The position numbers and the translations under genes were made by a program. From positions 8,696,001 through 8,760,000 of the forward strand of contig NZ_CP085173.1 in the NCBI RefSeq assembly GCF_020616555.1: a stretch of DNA of 64,000 nt. The letters run 5' to 3'. Below, in pieces: positions 9,151 through 19,327 of this stretch; position 1 is the stretch's first letter; each line of letters opens with the position of its first letter. This DNA is from Streptomyces longhuiensis (GTDB lineage Bacteria; Actinomycetota; Actinomycetes; Streptomycetales; Streptomycetaceae). Below the pieces are notes generated by a model. That model made no database searches. It worked only from the letters and a program-made list of their open reading frames with translations, and was not told the DNA's origin.

Positions 9151-10820
9151 CCCAGCGCCACCCCGCCCGTCCCGGCGGCCAGGTCCTCGTCGACCAGCTG
9201 TCCGCACATGGCGTCGAGACCGTCTACGGCGTGCCCGGCGAGAGCTACCTCGCCGCGCTCGACGCCCTGCACGACGCCCCCGTCCACATGGTGGTCTGCC
9301 GCCACGAAGGCGGCGCCGCCTACATGGCGGAGGCCCACGGAAAGCTCACCGGGCGCCCCGGAGTCTGCTTCACGACCCGGGGCCCCGGAGCCACCAACGC
9401 GCTGGTCGCCCTGCACACCGCCTACCAGGACGCCACGCCGATGGTCCTCTTCATCGGCCTGGTGCCGCGCGGCCACACCGACCGCGCCTCCTTCCAGGAG
9501 CTCGACCTGCGCGGCACGTTCGGCGCGAGCGCCAAGCTCGTCGAGACCATCGACGACGCCGCACGCATCCCCGAGTACGTCGCCCGCGCCTTCGCCGTCG
9601 CGAGCAGCGGCCGGCCGGGACCCGTCGTCCTCGGCCTGCCGGAGGACATGCTCACGGACGTCGTCCGCGTCGCCGACGCGACCCCGCTGCCCGTCCCCGG
9701 CGGAGGAGTGACCCAGGCCGAACTCATCCATCTGGAACGGCTGTTGACGACGGCCGAACGTCCCCTCCTCTTCCTCGGCGGCGGCCGCTGGACCCCGGAC
9801 GCCCGCGCCGCCGTACGGGACTGGGCCGAGGCATGGTCCCTTCCCGTCGCCGTCGACTTCCGCTGCCAGGACCTCATCGACAACGAGTCCGAGGTGTACG
9901 TCGGCCCGCTCGGCTACGGACGCGACGACGTGCTCGCCCGGCGGGTCCGCGAGGCCGACCTGCTGCTGTCCGTCGGGACCGCGCCGGGCGACGTCCCGAC
10001 CGACGGATTCACGCTGCTCCCCACCGACGGCACGGGACCGCGGCTCGTCCAGGCGCTGCCCGAACCACAGCCGCCGGGCGCCCTGTACCCCGCCGAACTC
10101 ACCCTGCTCGCCGCCCCCGAGGCGTTCGCCGAAGCGGTGCGCACCCTGCGCCCCGGCAGCCCCCTGCCGTGGGCCGTGCGGACCAAGCAGGACAGGGCCG
10201 CCCATCTGGCGTTCCGCACCCCGGTCCCGGAGCACGATCCGCTCGACCTGGCCACCGTCTTCGCCACCCTCGACGACCGGCTCCCCGCGGACGCCGTCAT
10301 CACCTTCGGCGCCGGCAACCACGCCATCTGGGCGCAGCGCTTCCTCACGTACCGCGACGGCACACGCCAACTCGCCCCGCGCAACGGGTCCATGGGATAC
10401 GGCATACCTGCCGCCGTGGCCGCCGCGATCCACGATCCGGACCGCCGGGTCGTCTCCGTCGCGGGCGACGGCTGCTTCCTGATGAACGGTCAGGAGCTCG
10501 CCACCGCCGTCGCCGAGGGCGCCAAGCCGCTGATCATCGTGCTCAACAACGCCAAGTACGGCACCATCCGCCAGCACCAGGAGCAGACCTACCCGGGACG
10601 GGTCAGCGGCACCGCCCTCGGCAACCCCGACTTCGCCGCGTACGCCCGAGCCTTCGGCGCCCACGGCGAAACCGTCACCGTCACCGGCGAGTTCGGGCCC
10701 GCGCTCCAGCGGTCCCTCGACAGCGGCAAGGCCGCCCTCATCGAGCTGAAGGTGACCGAGGGGCGCCTCGCCCCCGGCGTCACCGTCGCCTCCCTGCGCA
10801 AGGAGAGCTGCCATGTCTGA
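9147..10820 (+). CDS. Thiamine-diphosphate enzyme of the acetolactate synthase/benzoylformate decarboxylase superfamily
   Basis: A 557-residue ThDP enzyme with three domains. The PYR domain has GVPGESYLAALDAL and catalytic Glu54 (CRHEGGAAYMAEA). A central domain follows. The PP domain has GDGCFLMNGQELATA and ends at IIVLNNAKYGTIRQHQ, the ThDP/Mg binding motif. It resembles acetolactate-synthase-like carboligases and 2-oxoacid decarboxylases. No small regulatory subunit gene is adjacent, which argues against branched-chain amino acid synthesis. It overlaps the transporter upstream and the aldehyde dehydrogenase downstream by four and eight bases. Decarboxylation of a 2-oxoacid to an aldehyde that the next enzyme oxidises fits this layout, as an inference. 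Confidence 0.87.
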   Translation: MTQRHPARPGGQVLVDQLSAHGVETVYGVPGESYLAALDALHDAPVHMVVCRHEGGAAYMAEAHGKLTGRPGVCFTTRGPGATNALVALHTAYQDATPMVLFIGLVPRGHTDRASFQELDLRGTFGASAKLVETIDDAARIPEYVARAFAVASSGRPGPVVLGLPEDMLTDVVRVADATPLPVPGGGVTQAELIHLERLLTTAERPLLFLGGGRWTPDARAAVRDWAEAWSLPVAVDFRCQDLIDNESEVYVGPLGYGRDDVLARRVREADLLLSVGTAPGDVPTDGFTLLPTDGTGPRLVQALPEPQPPGALYPAELTLLAAPEAFAEAVRTLRPGSPLPWAVRTKQDRAAHLAFRTPVPEHDPLDLATVFATLDDRLPADAVITFGAGNHAIWAQRFLTYRDGTRQLAPRNGSMGYGIPAAVAAAIHDPDRRVVSVAGDGCFLMNGQELATAVAEGAKPLIIVLNNAKYGTIRQHQEQTYPGRVSGTALGNPDFAAYARAFGAHGETVTVTGEFGPALQRSLDSGKAALIELKVTEGRLAPGVTVASLRKESCHV

Positions 10821-12240
10821 CCTGACCCTGCACAACATCGTCGACGGCCGCGGCGCCGAGGTCGCCGACCGCATGGAGCTGACCGACCCCGCCACCGGCG
10901 AGGTCTACGGCACCGCGCCCCGCTCGTCCGCCACACACGTGGACGCGGCCGTGGCCGCGGCACGGCGCGCCCTGCCGGCCTGGCGTCGCAGCACCCCGGC
11001 CCAGCGGCAGGAGGCACTCCTGCGCCTGGCCGACCTGGTGACCGAGCACGCGGACCGGCTGGTCGACGCGGAGGTGCGCAGCACCGGCAAGCCGCGAGAG
11101 ACGACCCGGATCCTCGAAGTCGGCCGTGGCGCCGACCAGTTGCGCTTCTTCGCGGGCGCCGCCCGGGTCCTGGAGGGCGTCGCCGCCGGCGAGTACGCGG
11201 AGGGTCACACCTCGTACGTCCGCCGCGAGGCAGTGGGCGTGGTCGCCCAGGTCACGCCCTGGAACTATCCGCTGATGATGGCCGTGTGGAAGCTCGGCCC
11301 CGCGCTCGCCGCGGGGAACACGGTGGTTCTCAAGCCGTCCGACACCACCCCGTGGTCGACCGTCCTGCTCGGTGAACTCGCCGCGCGCGTCCTCCCGCCG
11401 GGCGTCGTCAACATCGTGTGCGGCGACCGGGACACCGGACGCGCGCTCGTCGCCCACCCGGACGTCGACATGGTGGCCATCACCGGCAGCACCCGGGCCG
11501 GCTCCGAGGTCATGGCCGAGGCCTCCCGCGAGGTCAAGAACGTCCACCTGGAGCTGGGCGGCAAGGCCCCGGCCGTCGTCTTCGCCGACGTCGACCCCGT
11601 CCGCACGGCCCGCGCCCTCGCCGACGCCGCCTTCTTCAACGGCGGCCAGGACTGCACGGCCGTCACCCGGATCCTGGTCCAACGCGAGTCCCACGACGCC
11701 CTGTTGGCGGCTCTCGTCGACGCCGCACGCGACACGGCGACCGGTGCGCCGGACGAGGACGCCTTCTACGGCCCCCTCAACAGCGCCGCCCACGCGGCAC
11801 GCGTCGAGTCCGTCATCGCGACCCTCCCCGAGCACGCGCAGGTCGAGACAGGGGGCGCGCGCCTCGACCGCCCCGGGTACTTCTTCCCGCCCACCGTCAT
11901 CTCCGGCGTCCGGCAGGACGACGACGTGGTGCAGGGTGAGATCTTCGGGCCCGTCGTCACCGTCCAGCCCTTCGACACCGAGGAAGAGGCCGTCGCTCTG
12001 GCGAACGGCGTCGACTTCGGCCTGGCATCCAGCGTCTGGACCGCCGATCTGGGGCGCGCCATGCGGCTGAGCGCCGAGCTGGACTTCGGCTGCGTCTGGC
12101 TCAACTGCCACCAGGTGGTCCTGGCCGAGATGCCCCACGGCGGGTACAAGCAGTCGGGCATCGGCCGTGACCTGAGCCGCTACGGCTTCGACGACTACAC
12201 GCGGATCAAGCACGTCATGGCCGCGCACGCCGCGCCCTGA
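10813..12240 (+). CDS. NAD(P)-dependent aldehyde dehydrogenase, aminobutyraldehyde/betaine-aldehyde type
   Basis: A 475-residue aldehyde dehydrogenase. It has VTPWNYPLMMAVWKLGPALAAGN (cofactor-binding Asn), ITGSTRAGSEV, general-base Glu in LELGGKAP, the catalytic Cys in NGGQDCTAVTR and EIFGPVVTVQPF. The overall pattern is closest to gamma-aminobutyraldehyde and betaine-aldehyde dehydrogenases. AGGAGAG precedes the ATG, which lies inside the end of the ThDP gene (8-base overlap). It is the last gene of the urease-type operon and would oxidise an aldehyde from the pathway to an acid. The exact substrate is not determined. Confidence 0.9.
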   Translation: MSDLTLHNIVDGRGAEVADRMELTDPATGEVYGTAPRSSATHVDAAVAAARRALPAWRRSTPAQRQEALLRLADLVTEHADRLVDAEVRSTGKPRETTRILEVGRGADQLRFFAGAARVLEGVAAGEYAEGHTSYVRREAVGVVAQVTPWNYPLMMAVWKLGPALAAGNTVVLKPSDTTPWSTVLLGELAARVLPPGVVNIVCGDRDTGRALVAHPDVDMVAITGSTRAGSEVMAEASREVKNVHLELGGKAPAVVFADVDPVRTARALADAAFFNGGQDCTAVTRILVQRESHDALLAALVDAARDTATGAPDEDAFYGPLNSAAHAARVESVIATLPEHAQVETGGARLDRPGYFFPPTVISGVRQDDDVVQGEIFGPVVTVQPFDTEEEAVALANGVDFGLASSVWTADLGRAMRLSAELDFGCVWLNCHQVVLAEMPHGGYKQSGIGRDLSRYGFDDYTRIKHVMAAHAAP

Positions 12241-12269
12241 CGCGCACCGCCGTTGCCGCGCTCGGCCTG

Positions 12270-12800
12270 CTACTTGATCAGTGCGTTCGCCACGACGACG
12301 ATCAGGCCGAGCAACGCGTCGCCCAGGCCGAGGAACAGCGACCTGGCCCACGTCCGGCCGCTGGCCCGCGCCGCCGTCAGACCCCAGCCGAAGAGCAGGG
12401 CGACGTTGAAGCCCAGGGCGACATACTCGATCCCCGAGTAGTTCCACCAGCCGAGCCCCGCCCCGAAGAGCATCACGAGCGTCGGCAGGGTGGCGAGGAG
12501 CAGCGGCCATTCCTCCGCGAGCGCCCGCACCGCGGTGAACGCCCCGTGGTGGGTCTCGTCCCCGCGCCGGGCGATGAGGTGCGCGTACCCGTGCGCCAGG
12601 GCCGAGGCGCACGCGGTGATCAGGAGCCACTTGGCGTCGTACAGGCGGTCCGCGCGTGACGAGCGCCCGTACGGGGTGAGCGCGGCGACCATGGAACTGG
12701 CGAGGACGGCTCCGTAGACGCCGCCGAACAGCACGTTGGGCCGGGCGGCGCCACGGCTCAGGGCGCGGCCGCAACGGCGGAGGGTCTGGCGGGTGTTCAT
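12270..12800 (-). CDS. Small integral membrane protein of unknown function
   Basis: About 176 residues starting MNTRQTLRRCGRALSRGAARP. Four hydrophobic segments are visible: VLFGGVYGAVLASSMVAAL, LLITACASALAHGYAHLI, LLATLPTLVMLFGAGLGW with the following helix, and LGDALLGLIVVVANALI. I place the start at the ATG at 12800, which has a GAGGAT element upstream. In-frame codons further upstream would add an unlikely polar extension. It is convergent with the aldehyde dehydrogenase and divergent from the HAD gene. No known family was recognised. Confidence 0.75.
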   Translation of the reverse strand: MNTRQTLRRCGRALSRGAARPNVLFGGVYGAVLASSMVAALTPYGRSSRADRLYDAKWLLITACASALAHGYAHLIARRGDETHHGAFTAVRALAEEWPLLLATLPTLVMLFGAGLGWWNYSGIEYVALGFNVALLFGWGLTAARASGRTWARSLFLGLGDALLGLIVVVANALIK

Positions 12801-12995
12801 GACGGGATCCTCGGGGGCGTCCGTGGGGCGCTGTGCCTGGGTGACGGGGTGGGCGGAGAGGGCCGGCAGGCAGGGGCGAGTGTTCGGCTGTCCGGCCACT
12901 TTCGCCCGGGGCCAGTGGGGGTGGGCCGGAGCGACACGCGTGGAATGTGCCGGTTTCTCCGGAGTGCCGAGATGGCCTGGCGGGGGTGCGTGTCA

Positions 12996-13024
12996 TTGAA
13001 GTTGAGTCCGGGTTCAGGTACGTT
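12996..13024 (+). promoter_or_regulatory. Promoter of the HAD/acyl-CoA dehydrogenase unit
   Basis: TTGAAG (12996-13001) and TACGTT (13019-13024) are separated by exactly 17 bases, 39 bases upstream of the TTG start of the HAD gene. This is a good vegetative-type promoter match for Streptomyces. The rest of the 262-base divergent gap (12801-13062) shows no other clear signal. Confidence 0.5.
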
Positions 13025-13062
13025 GCGCATGCCTGCCGAATCCGCGACCAGGAGGCTGCCTC

Positions 13063-13725
13063 TTGAGTACCCGAATCAGCGCTGTCCTCTTCGACTTCGG
13101 GGGAGTGCTGACCACCAGCCTGATCGAGGCGTTCGAGGCCTTCGGCGCCGCGCTCGGCGTGGACCCACGGCTCCCGCTCCGGCTGCTCGCCAAGGACGAG
13201 CGCTCCAGCGCCCTCCTCGTCGAGCACGAAGAAGGCCGGCTCGGCCAGCGTGAGTTCGAGGACGGTTTCGCCGAGCGGCTGCGCGCCCACGGTGCCGATG
13301 TCCAGGGGCCCGGCCTCCTGTCCCTGATGCAGACGGGACTGCGCCCCGACCCGGCGATGCTCGACCTCGTCGCCGAGGTGCGGAACGCGGGACACCGCGT
13401 GGGCCTGCTCTCCAACTCCCTGGGCGACGACTGCTACGCGGGCTTCGACCTGGAGTCCATGTTCGACGCCGTGGTCATCTCCGGCGAGATCGGCGTACGC
13501 AAACCGTCCCGGCGCGCGTACGCCATCGCATGCGAGCGCCTGGGCGCCGAGCCTGCCGAGACCGTCATGGTCGACGACCTCGAACACAACATCGTCGCGG
13601 CCCGACGCGCCGGCCTCGCAGGCATCCTCCACCGCGAAGCGGCCACGACCGCCGTGGAGTTGAGGGCCCTGCTGCACCAGGACGTGACGACAGCGACACC
13701 GCAGGCAGCACCGACAGACGCGTAG
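13063..13725 (+). CDS. HAD-superfamily hydrolase, ACAD10-associated type
   Basis: A 220-residue haloacid dehalogenase-like phosphatase. Motif I is LFDFGGVLT, motif II GLLSNSLGD, motif III Lys in VRKPSRRAY, and motif IV MVDDLEHN. The type matches the HAD domain found at the N-terminus of human ACAD10 and bacterial epoxide-hydrolase-like HADs. The start is a TTG with GGAGG at 13051-13055. The next gene is an ACAD10/11-type dehydrogenase, so the pair resembles a split form of the eukaryotic HAD-kinase-ACAD protein without the kinase. Confidence 0.88.
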   Translation: MSTRISAVLFDFGGVLTTSLIEAFEAFGAALGVDPRLPLRLLAKDERSSALLVEHEEGRLGQREFEDGFAERLRAHGADVQGPGLLSLMQTGLRPDPAMLDLVAEVRNAGHRVGLLSNSLGDDCYAGFDLESMFDAVVISGEIGVRKPSRRAYAIACERLGAEPAETVMVDDLEHNIVAARRAGLAGILHREAATTAVELRALLHQDVTTATPQAAPTDA

Positions 13726-13800
13726 CACGGCCCCCGTTCCCGCCGGCCGTGCCGCGCTGCCGCGCCGGTCCCTGAATCCATCCCCCGTGAGGAGAACCAC

Positions 13801-15024
13801 GTGTTCGAGCTGACCGACAGGGCCAAGGAGTACCAGGAGAAGCTGCTCGCCTTCATGGACGAGCGGATCTACCCGGCGGAGCCGGTCTACGAGGCGCAGA
13901 TGGCGGAGTCGGGCGATCCGCACTTCCACCCGCCCATCCTCGAAGACCTCAAGGCGGACGCGAAGAAGCGCGGGCTGTGGAACCTCTTCCACCCCCACCC
14001 CGAGTGGGGCCCCGGACTCACCAACCTCGAGTACGCCCCGCTCGCCGAGATCATGGGCCGCAGCGCGCACCTGGCCCCCGAGGCCACCAACTGCAACGCG
14101 CCGGACACCGGCAACATGGAGGTGCTGACGCTCTTCGGCACCGATGAGCACAAGGAGAAGTGGCTCAAGCCGCTCCTCGACGGCGAGATAGCCTCCGCCT
14201 TCGCGATGACCGAGCCCGCCGTGGCGAGCTCCGACGCCACCAACATCCAGCTCCGGATGGAGCGGGACGGCGACGACTACGTCCTCAACGGACGCAAGTG
14301 GTGGACCTCCAACGCCCTGCACAAGAACTGCAAGGTGCTCATCGTGATGGGCAAGACGGAGCCGGAGGCCGCGACGCACCGTCAGCAGAGCATGATGGTG
14401 GTGCCCATCGACACCCCCGGCGTCACCGTCCTGCGCAACCTCCCCGTCTTCGGATACAAGGACCGCGAGGGGCACGCCGAGGTCGTCTTCGAGGACGTCC
14501 GGGTGCCGGTCACCGCGCTGCTCGCCGGGGAGGGCGACGGCTTCATGATCAGCCAGGCCCGCCTCGGCCCCGGCCGCATCCACCACTGCATGCGCGCCGT
14601 CGGCATGGCCGAGCGCGCCCTCGACCTGATGATCGACCGCGCCCAGGCGCGTACGACCTTCGGCGAGCCCGTCGCGAACCGCGCCAACGTGCAGGACTGG
14701 ATCGCCGAAGCACGCATCGAGATCGACATGGTCCGGCTGCTCACCCTCAAGGCCGCGTACCTGATGGACACCGTGGGGAACCGGCACGCGCGCACCGAGA
14801 TCGCCGCGATCAAGGTGGCCGCGCCGGAGGTCGCGCTCAAGGTGGTCGACCGGGCCATCCAGGTGCACGGCGGGGGCGGCGTCTCCGACGACTTCCCGCT
14901 CGCCAGCATGTACGCGCATCTGCGCACCCTGCGCCTCGCCGACGGCCCCGACGAGGTCCACAAGCGCACCATCGCCATGCGGGAACTGCGCCGCCGCGAG
15001 CCGCAGTGGGGCCGCACCAGCTGA
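13801..15024 (+). CDS. Acyl-CoA dehydrogenase, ACAD10/11 type
   Basis: A 407-residue flavoprotein starting [18 protein letters not shown] (GTG start after GAGGAG). It contains [35 protein letters not shown], the VFEDVRVP segment, and a C-terminal [16 protein letters not shown] with [13 protein letters not shown]. The GPDEVH ending is typical of the ACAD10/11 branch, which in animals acts on phosphorylated 4-hydroxyacyl-CoAs rather than simple acyl-CoAs. It lies 75 bases after the HAD gene and just before a TetR regulator. No partner kinase was found in the window. Confidence 0.92.
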   Translation: MFELTDRAKEYQEKLLAFMDERIYPAEPVYEAQMAESGDPHFHPPILEDLKADAKKRGLWNLFHPHPEWGPGLTNLEYAPLAEIMGRSAHLAPEATNCNAPDTGNMEVLTLFGTDEHKEKWLKPLLDGEIASAFAMTEPAVASSDATNIQLRMERDGDDYVLNGRKWWTSNALHKNCKVLIVMGKTEPEAATHRQQSMMVVPIDTPGVTVLRNLPVFGYKDREGHAEVVFEDVRVPVTALLAGEGDGFMISQARLGPGRIHHCMRAVGMAERALDLMIDRAQARTTFGEPVANRANVQDWIAEARIEIDMVRLLTLKAAYLMDTVGNRHARTEIAAIKVAAPEVALKVVDRAIQVHGGGGVSDDFPLASMYAHLRTLRLADGPDEVHKRTIAMRELRRREPQWGRTS

Positions 15025-15069
15025 CGGTCCGGCCTCCGGTGCGGGGCCCCGCAGGGCCCAGGGAGGACG

Positions 15070-15107
15070 GAGGCGATCGGCGCACGCGGGTGTGCGAAGA
15101 TCGCCTC
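15070..15107 (+). terminator. Hairpin after the acyl-CoA dehydrogenase
   Basis: Arms GAGGCGATC (15070-15078) and GATCGCCTC (15099-15107) are fully complementary, and an inner CGCAC/GTGCG pair extends the stem. It lies 46 bases after the stop of the acyl-CoA dehydrogenase and 92 bases before the TetR start. There is no T-run, as is common in Streptomyces. It could be a terminator or a structured operator for the TetR gene. Confidence 0.45.
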
Positions 15108-15198
15108 GCTCCCGTACGGCCGGTCGTCGGCGCGCGCAGTGCCCGGCGGGCGGAACCGGCGAGCAGCAGCAGAAGCCAGCAGAGGAAGGCCCCACGAC

Positions 15199-15876
15199 AT
15201 GACCACCCGCGGCCACGCACCCGACGGGGAGGGCATCCCCTCGCTCGCGGACACCTCCGCACTGCGGGAACCCCCCGCCACCGCGCGCGGCGCCCGGACC
15301 CGCGCAGCGCTCGTGGCCGCGGCCCGCGTCGTGTTCGAACGGGACGGCTACCTGGACTCGCGCCTCACCGACATCACCGCCGAGGCCGCCTGCTCGACCG
15401 GCACCTTCTACACGTACTTCGCCGGCAAGGAGGAGATCTTCCAGGCCGTGCTCGAAGTCGCGCAGGACGACATGCTGCACCCGGGCATGCCGCGCCTCGA
15501 CCCCGAGGACAGCTCGCCCGTCGGCGTGATCGAGGCCAGCAACCGGGCCTACTTCGAGGCGTACAAGCGCAACGCGAAGCTGATGCTGATCCTCGACCAG
15601 GTCGCGGCGGGCGACTCCGGGTTCCGGGAGGTCCGGCGGCGCCGGAGCCGCGCGTTCGCCGACCGCAACGCACGCGCCATCAAGGACCTCCAGGACCGCG
15701 GGCTCGCCGACCGCGACCTCGACCCCCTCATGGCGGCGCGGGCGCTCTCGGGCATGGTGAGCCGCATGGCCTACTACGCGTACGGGCTCGGTGAGGACCA
15801 CACGCTCGACGAACTGGTCGAGACGTCCACCGCGCTCTGGGCCAACGCCCTCAAGCTGGACAGGACCGCCGAGTGA
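15199..15876 (+). CDS. TetR-family transcriptional regulator
   Basis: About 225 residues. The DNA-binding domain is at about residues 30-80 (GARTRAALVAAARVVFERDGY, ITAEAACSTGTFYTYFAGKEEIF), followed by an all-helical ligand domain. The start is the ATG at 15199 with AGGAAGG upstream. It follows the ACAD10/11-type gene on the same strand and probably represses that unit in response to an acyl-CoA or related ligand. The ligand cannot be named from sequence. Confidence 0.9.
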   Translation: MTTRGHAPDGEGIPSLADTSALREPPATARGARTRAALVAAARVVFERDGYLDSRLTDITAEAACSTGTFYTYFAGKEEIFQAVLEVAQDDMLHPGMPRLDPEDSSPVGVIEASNRAYFEAYKRNAKLMLILDQVAAGDSGFREVRRRRSRAFADRNARAIKDLQDRGLADRDLDPLMAARALSGMVSRMAYYAYGLGEDHTLDELVETSTALWANALKLDRTAE

Positions 15877-16004
15877 CGCGACAGGACCGCCGGGCAGGGT
15901 GAGTCGCGGCGGCCCAAGGGGCAATCACCGCAAGCCTCTTGACGAACAACACCCGCTCCCGGAGTGTGTGGTGGCTGAGCCGCCCATATTCCACGGAGGC
16001 ATGT

Positions 16005-19000
16005 GTGACTCGTCCGAGAAGTCGTAGAACCCGCAGCGCGGCGGCCGCCGCACTGGCTGCCGGGTTGTTGATGGGGGCGTCGACGGTGGCCTCCGCCGAT
16101 CCGACAACGTTGTCAGCAGCTAAGACAACGTTGTCTATCTCATCCAACTCACCCGCCACCGCCGCGAAGCCGTCACTGGTGGACGACCCCGCCGACTACG
16201 TGGACCCGCTCATCGGCACGGGCCGGGGCGGCGCGAGCGTCGGCGAGATCAACAACTTCCCGGGCCCCGCGGCCCCGTTCGGCATGATGCAGTTCTCGCC
16301 GGACACGGCAGGCTCGTACGCCGGGTACCAGTACCACAGCGACAAGATCCGCGGCTTCAGCCTCGACCACGCCTCGGTCGGCTGCACGGCCTTCGGCGAC
16401 GTGCCGATCCTGCCCGTGACCGGAGACGTCGGCGCAGCCCCGTGGGACCGGACCGAGTCCTTCTCGCACGACGACGAGAAGGCCGAACCCGGCTACTACG
16501 CGGTCACGCTGGGGGACTCGAAGGTGCGGGCCGAACTCGCCGCCACCACGCGTACGGGACTGGCGCAGTTCACGTTCCCCGAAGGGGCGGACGCGGCCCA
16601 GGTGCTCGTGAAGGGCGGCGCCAGCCTCTCCGGCAACAAGCGCGCCGACCTGCGCGTCGTCGGCGACCGGCAGGTCACCGGATCCGCGACGACCGGCAAC
16701 TTCTGCGGCAAGGGCAACGAGTACACCGTCCACTACGCGATCACCTTCGATCGCCCGTTCACCGCACACGGCACCTGGGACGGCAAGACCGTCTCCAAGG
16801 ACAGCGACACCGTGGACGCCCCCAAGGCGGGCGCCTACCTCACCTTCGGGACGGCCGACTCGCGCACGGTGCGGGCCAAGGTCTCCATGTCGTACGTCTC
16901 CGTGGACGGCGCCGAGGCCAACATGGCGGCCGAGGTGCCCGGCTGGAGCCTGGACGCCCTGCACCAGCAGACCCGCGACCAGTGGGCCGCCACGCTGGGC
17001 AGGATCCGCGTCGCCGGGCGCGACACCGGTGAGCTGAAGACGTTCTACACCGCGCTGTACCACTCGCTGATGCACCCGAACACCTTCAACGACGCCGACG
17101 GACGCTACATCGGCTTCGACGACAAGGTGCGCACGCTGCCCTCGGGCCACAACCAGTACGCCAACTTCTCCGACTGGGACACCTACCGCTCGCTCGCGCC
17201 CCTCCAGGCGATGCTGTGGCCGAAGCAGGCCAGTGACATGGCGCAGTCGCTCGTCAACGACGCCGAACAGGGCGGCTGGTGGCCGCGCTGGCCCCTGGCC
17301 AACGACTACACGGGGCAGATGACGGGCGACAACTCCGTCCCGCTCATCGCCAACCTCTATGCCTTCGGTGCCCGCGACTTCGACCTCAAGAAGGCGCTGA
17401 AGTACCTGGTCAAGGGCGCCACTTCGGTGGACGACACCCCAGGTGCGTACAAGGAGCGGCCGGGGATCGGCGAGTACGTCGAGCGTGGCTACATGCCCAA
17501 CAACGACGCCTCGCGCGGCGACCACCAGCGGGTGGGCGGATCCGTCACCCTGGAGTGGGCGATCGACGACTTCGCCATCGCGCAGCTCGCGAAGGCCGCG
17601 GGCGACAAGGACACCGCCGCGACCTTCACCCGCCGGGGCCAGAACTGGCAGAACATCCTCAACCCCGCCACCGGCTACCTCCAGCCGCGCGGCGAGGACG
17701 GCCGCTTCCCGGACGGCCCGGCCTACCAGCCGCCGCCCCCGGGCAAGTTCGGCCAGGACGGCTTCGACGAGGGCAACGCGGCGCAGTACAACTGGCTCGT
17801 CCCGCAGAACACCGAGGGTCTGATCGCGGCCATGGGCGGGCGCGACGCGGCCGCCGACCGACTCGACACCTTCTTCACGAAGCTGAACGCGGGTCCGAAC
17901 GAGCCCTACATGTGGGCGGGGAACGAGGTCGACTTCGGCGTGCCGTGGGTGTACAACCACCTGGGCATGCCGTGGAAGACGCAGCAGGCCGTGCGCGACG
18001 TGGCCACCACCCTGTTCAGCCCCACGCCCGACGGCGAGCCCGGCAACGACGACCTCGGGGCCCAGTCCTCCTGGTACGTGTGGGCCGCGCTCGGCGTGTA
18101 CCCGTCGACACCCGGCACCCCGGATCTCGCCGTGCACAGTCCGCTCTTCGAGCACGCGGTCCTCGATCTGCCGGGCAAGGGGCGGGAGTTGGACATCCGC
18201 GCCCCGCAGGCGTCCGCCGACGCGCCGTACGTCCACGGGCTCGCGCTCGACGGCCGCACCTGGGAGCGCACCTACCTCCCGCAGTCCGCGGTGAAGGACG
18301 GGGCGCGCCTCGACTTCACGCTGTCCGGCACGCCGGACAAGACCTGGGCGACGTCCGCGAAGGCCGCGCCGCCCTCGTACCGCTCGGGTGAGCGTTCCTT
18401 CCTCGCGAGCGCGACGCCCAACGCGGCGTCGGCCGTTCCCGGCGGAGACGCGGCGAAGGTCACCGTCCACGGTCAGCGGCTGGCCGGGCACGACACGTCG
18501 CTGACCGTCACCACGAAGGCCCCTGAAGGGCTGACCGTCTCGCCCACGGGCGGGCCGCTCGGTCTCGACGCGAAGACCGGTTCGGGTGAACTCGCCCTGT
18601 CCGTGAAGGCCGCGGCCGGCACGGCCGAGGGCTATTACGAGATCCCGGTGACCGTCCGTGGGAAGGGGGCCGGCGACAAGCCCGTTCAGCTGTCGGTGTT
18701 CGTGCTCGTCGCCCCCGAGGGCGGTCTCGCGGCCGCGTACGACAACACCGGTTCCTCCGACGACGCCGACCGCGGCCAGGGTGACTACGACGGCGACGGC
18801 AACACCTACTCCCGTCAAGGGCTCGAAGCCGCCGGTCTCAAGGGCGGCACGCGCGTCGAGGTGGCGGGCACGTCCTTCGTGTGGCCCGCCGCGCCCCAGG
18901 GGCGGCCCGACAACGTCGCCGCCGCGGGTCAGCGCATCGACCTGGCGGACCGGGCGAAGGACGCCGGGAAGCTGCTGTTCGTGGGCTCGGCGACGCACAG

Positions 19001-19280
19001 CGACCAGCGCGGCAGCGCCACCGTGACCTTCACCGACGGCTCCACCGCCACCGCGGATCTGTCGTTCGGCGACTGGACGCTGCCGGGCGGCGGGACGGAC
19101 CCCGTCTTCGGCAACACGACCGTGGCCCGCACCGACCACCGCAACCAGTCCGGGGGCGCCGGGCCCGCCGCGTACGTCTTCGCCACCAAGCCCTACGACG
19201 TGCCGGAAGGGAAGCACATCAAGAGCGTGACGCTGCCGGACAACGGCAACCTGCACGTGTTCGCGGTCGGCCTCGGCTGA
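16005..19280 (+). CDS. Secreted GH92 alpha-mannosidase with C-terminal modules
   Basis: About 1091 residues. An Arg-rich signal peptide ([19 protein letters not shown], cleavage near ASADP) leads to the GH92 N-domain ([27 protein letters not shown]). The catalytic barrel follows with [23 protein letters not shown] and [21 protein letters not shown], the family signature. After about residue 800 come a NEW3/Ig-like module and a carbohydrate-binding-like module ([23 protein letters not shown]). GH92 enzymes are calcium-dependent exo-alpha-mannosidases, mostly alpha-1,2. GTG 16005 has GGAGG five bases upstream. Two operator-like palindromes lie inside the early coding region. The protein is exported. 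Confidence 0.93.
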   Translation: MTRPRSRRTRSAAAAALAAGLLMGASTVASADPTTLSAAKTTLSISSNSPATAAKPSLVDDPADYVDPLIGTGRGGASVGEINNFPGPAAPFGMMQFSPDTAGSYAGYQYHSDKIRGFSLDHASVGCTAFGDVPILPVTGDVGAAPWDRTESFSHDDEKAEPGYYAVTLGDSKVRAELAATTRTGLAQFTFPEGADAAQVLVKGGASLSGNKRADLRVVGDRQVTGSATTGNFCGKGNEYTVHYAITFDRPFTAHGTWDGKTVSKDSDTVDAPKAGAYLTFGTADSRTVRAKVSMSYVSVDGAEANMAAEVPGWSLDALHQQTRDQWAATLGRIRVAGRDTGELKTFYTALYHSLMHPNTFNDADGRYIGFDDKVRTLPSGHNQYANFSDWDTYRSLAPLQAMLWPKQASDMAQSLVNDAEQGGWWPRWPLANDYTGQMTGDNSVPLIANLYAFGARDFDLKKALKYLVKGATSVDDTPGAYKERPGIGEYVERGYMPNNDASRGDHQRVGGSVTLEWAIDDFAIAQLAKAAGDKDTAATFTRRGQNWQNILNPATGYLQPRGEDGRFPDGPAYQPPPPGKFGQDGFDEGNAAQYNWLVPQNTEGLIAAMGGRDAAADRLDTFFTKLNAGPNEPYMWAGNEVDFGVPWVYNHLGMPWKTQQAVRDVATTLFSPTPDGEPGNDDLGAQSSWYVWAALGVYPSTPGTPDLAVHSPLFEHAVLDLPGKGRELDIRAPQASADAPYVHGLALDGRTWERTYLPQSAVKDGARLDFTLSGTPDKTWATSAKAAPPSYRSGERSFLASATPNAASAVPGGDAAKVTVHGQRLAGHDTSLTVTTKAPEGLTVSPTGGPLGLDAKTGSGELALSVKAAAGTAEGYYEIPVTVRGKGAGDKPVQLSVFVLVAPEGGLAAAYDNTGSSDDADRGQGDYDGDGNTYSRQGLEAAGLKGGTRVEVAGTSFVWPAAPQGRPDNVAAAGQRIDLADRAKDAGKLLFVGSATHSDQRGSATVTFTDGSTATADLSFGDWTLPGGGTDPVFGNTTVARTDHRNQSGGAGPAAYVFATKPYDVPEGKHIKSVTLPDNGNLHVFAVGLG
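16103..16135. promoter_or_regulatory. Two perfect 12-bp palindromes in the 5' end of the GH92 gene
   Basis: GACAACGTTGTC occurs at 16103-16114 and again at 16124-16135, with centres exactly 21 bases apart, about two helical turns. Palindromes with a central AACGTT are typical LacI-family operators of sugar-catabolic genes. Here they lie about 100 bases inside the coding sequence, just after the signal-peptide cleavage region, where they encode the odd repeat [11 protein letters not shown]. They could act as a roadblock operator or mark a downstream promoter. Confidence 0.6.
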
Positions 19281-19293
19281 CGTCGACCGGTCC

Positions 19294-19327
19294 GTTCGAG
19301 TGCCCGCCCCCGGGCGGGCACTCGAAC
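19294..19327 (+). terminator. Strong hairpin terminator of the GH92 gene
   Basis: A perfect 15-base-pair stem: GTTCGAGTGCCCGCC (19294-19308) pairs with 19313-19327 across a 4-base loop, 14 bases after the GH92 stop. No T-run follows. It separates the mannosidase from the antiporter gene. Confidence 0.8.

Noticed and set aside
10780..15924. A 1714-codon open frame on the minus strand
   Set aside because: It runs antisense to the aldehyde dehydrogenase, HAD, ACAD and TetR genes, all of which have strong family motifs. Its product is low-complexity Gly/Val/Arg/Asp-rich, a typical shadow of GC-rich coding DNA.
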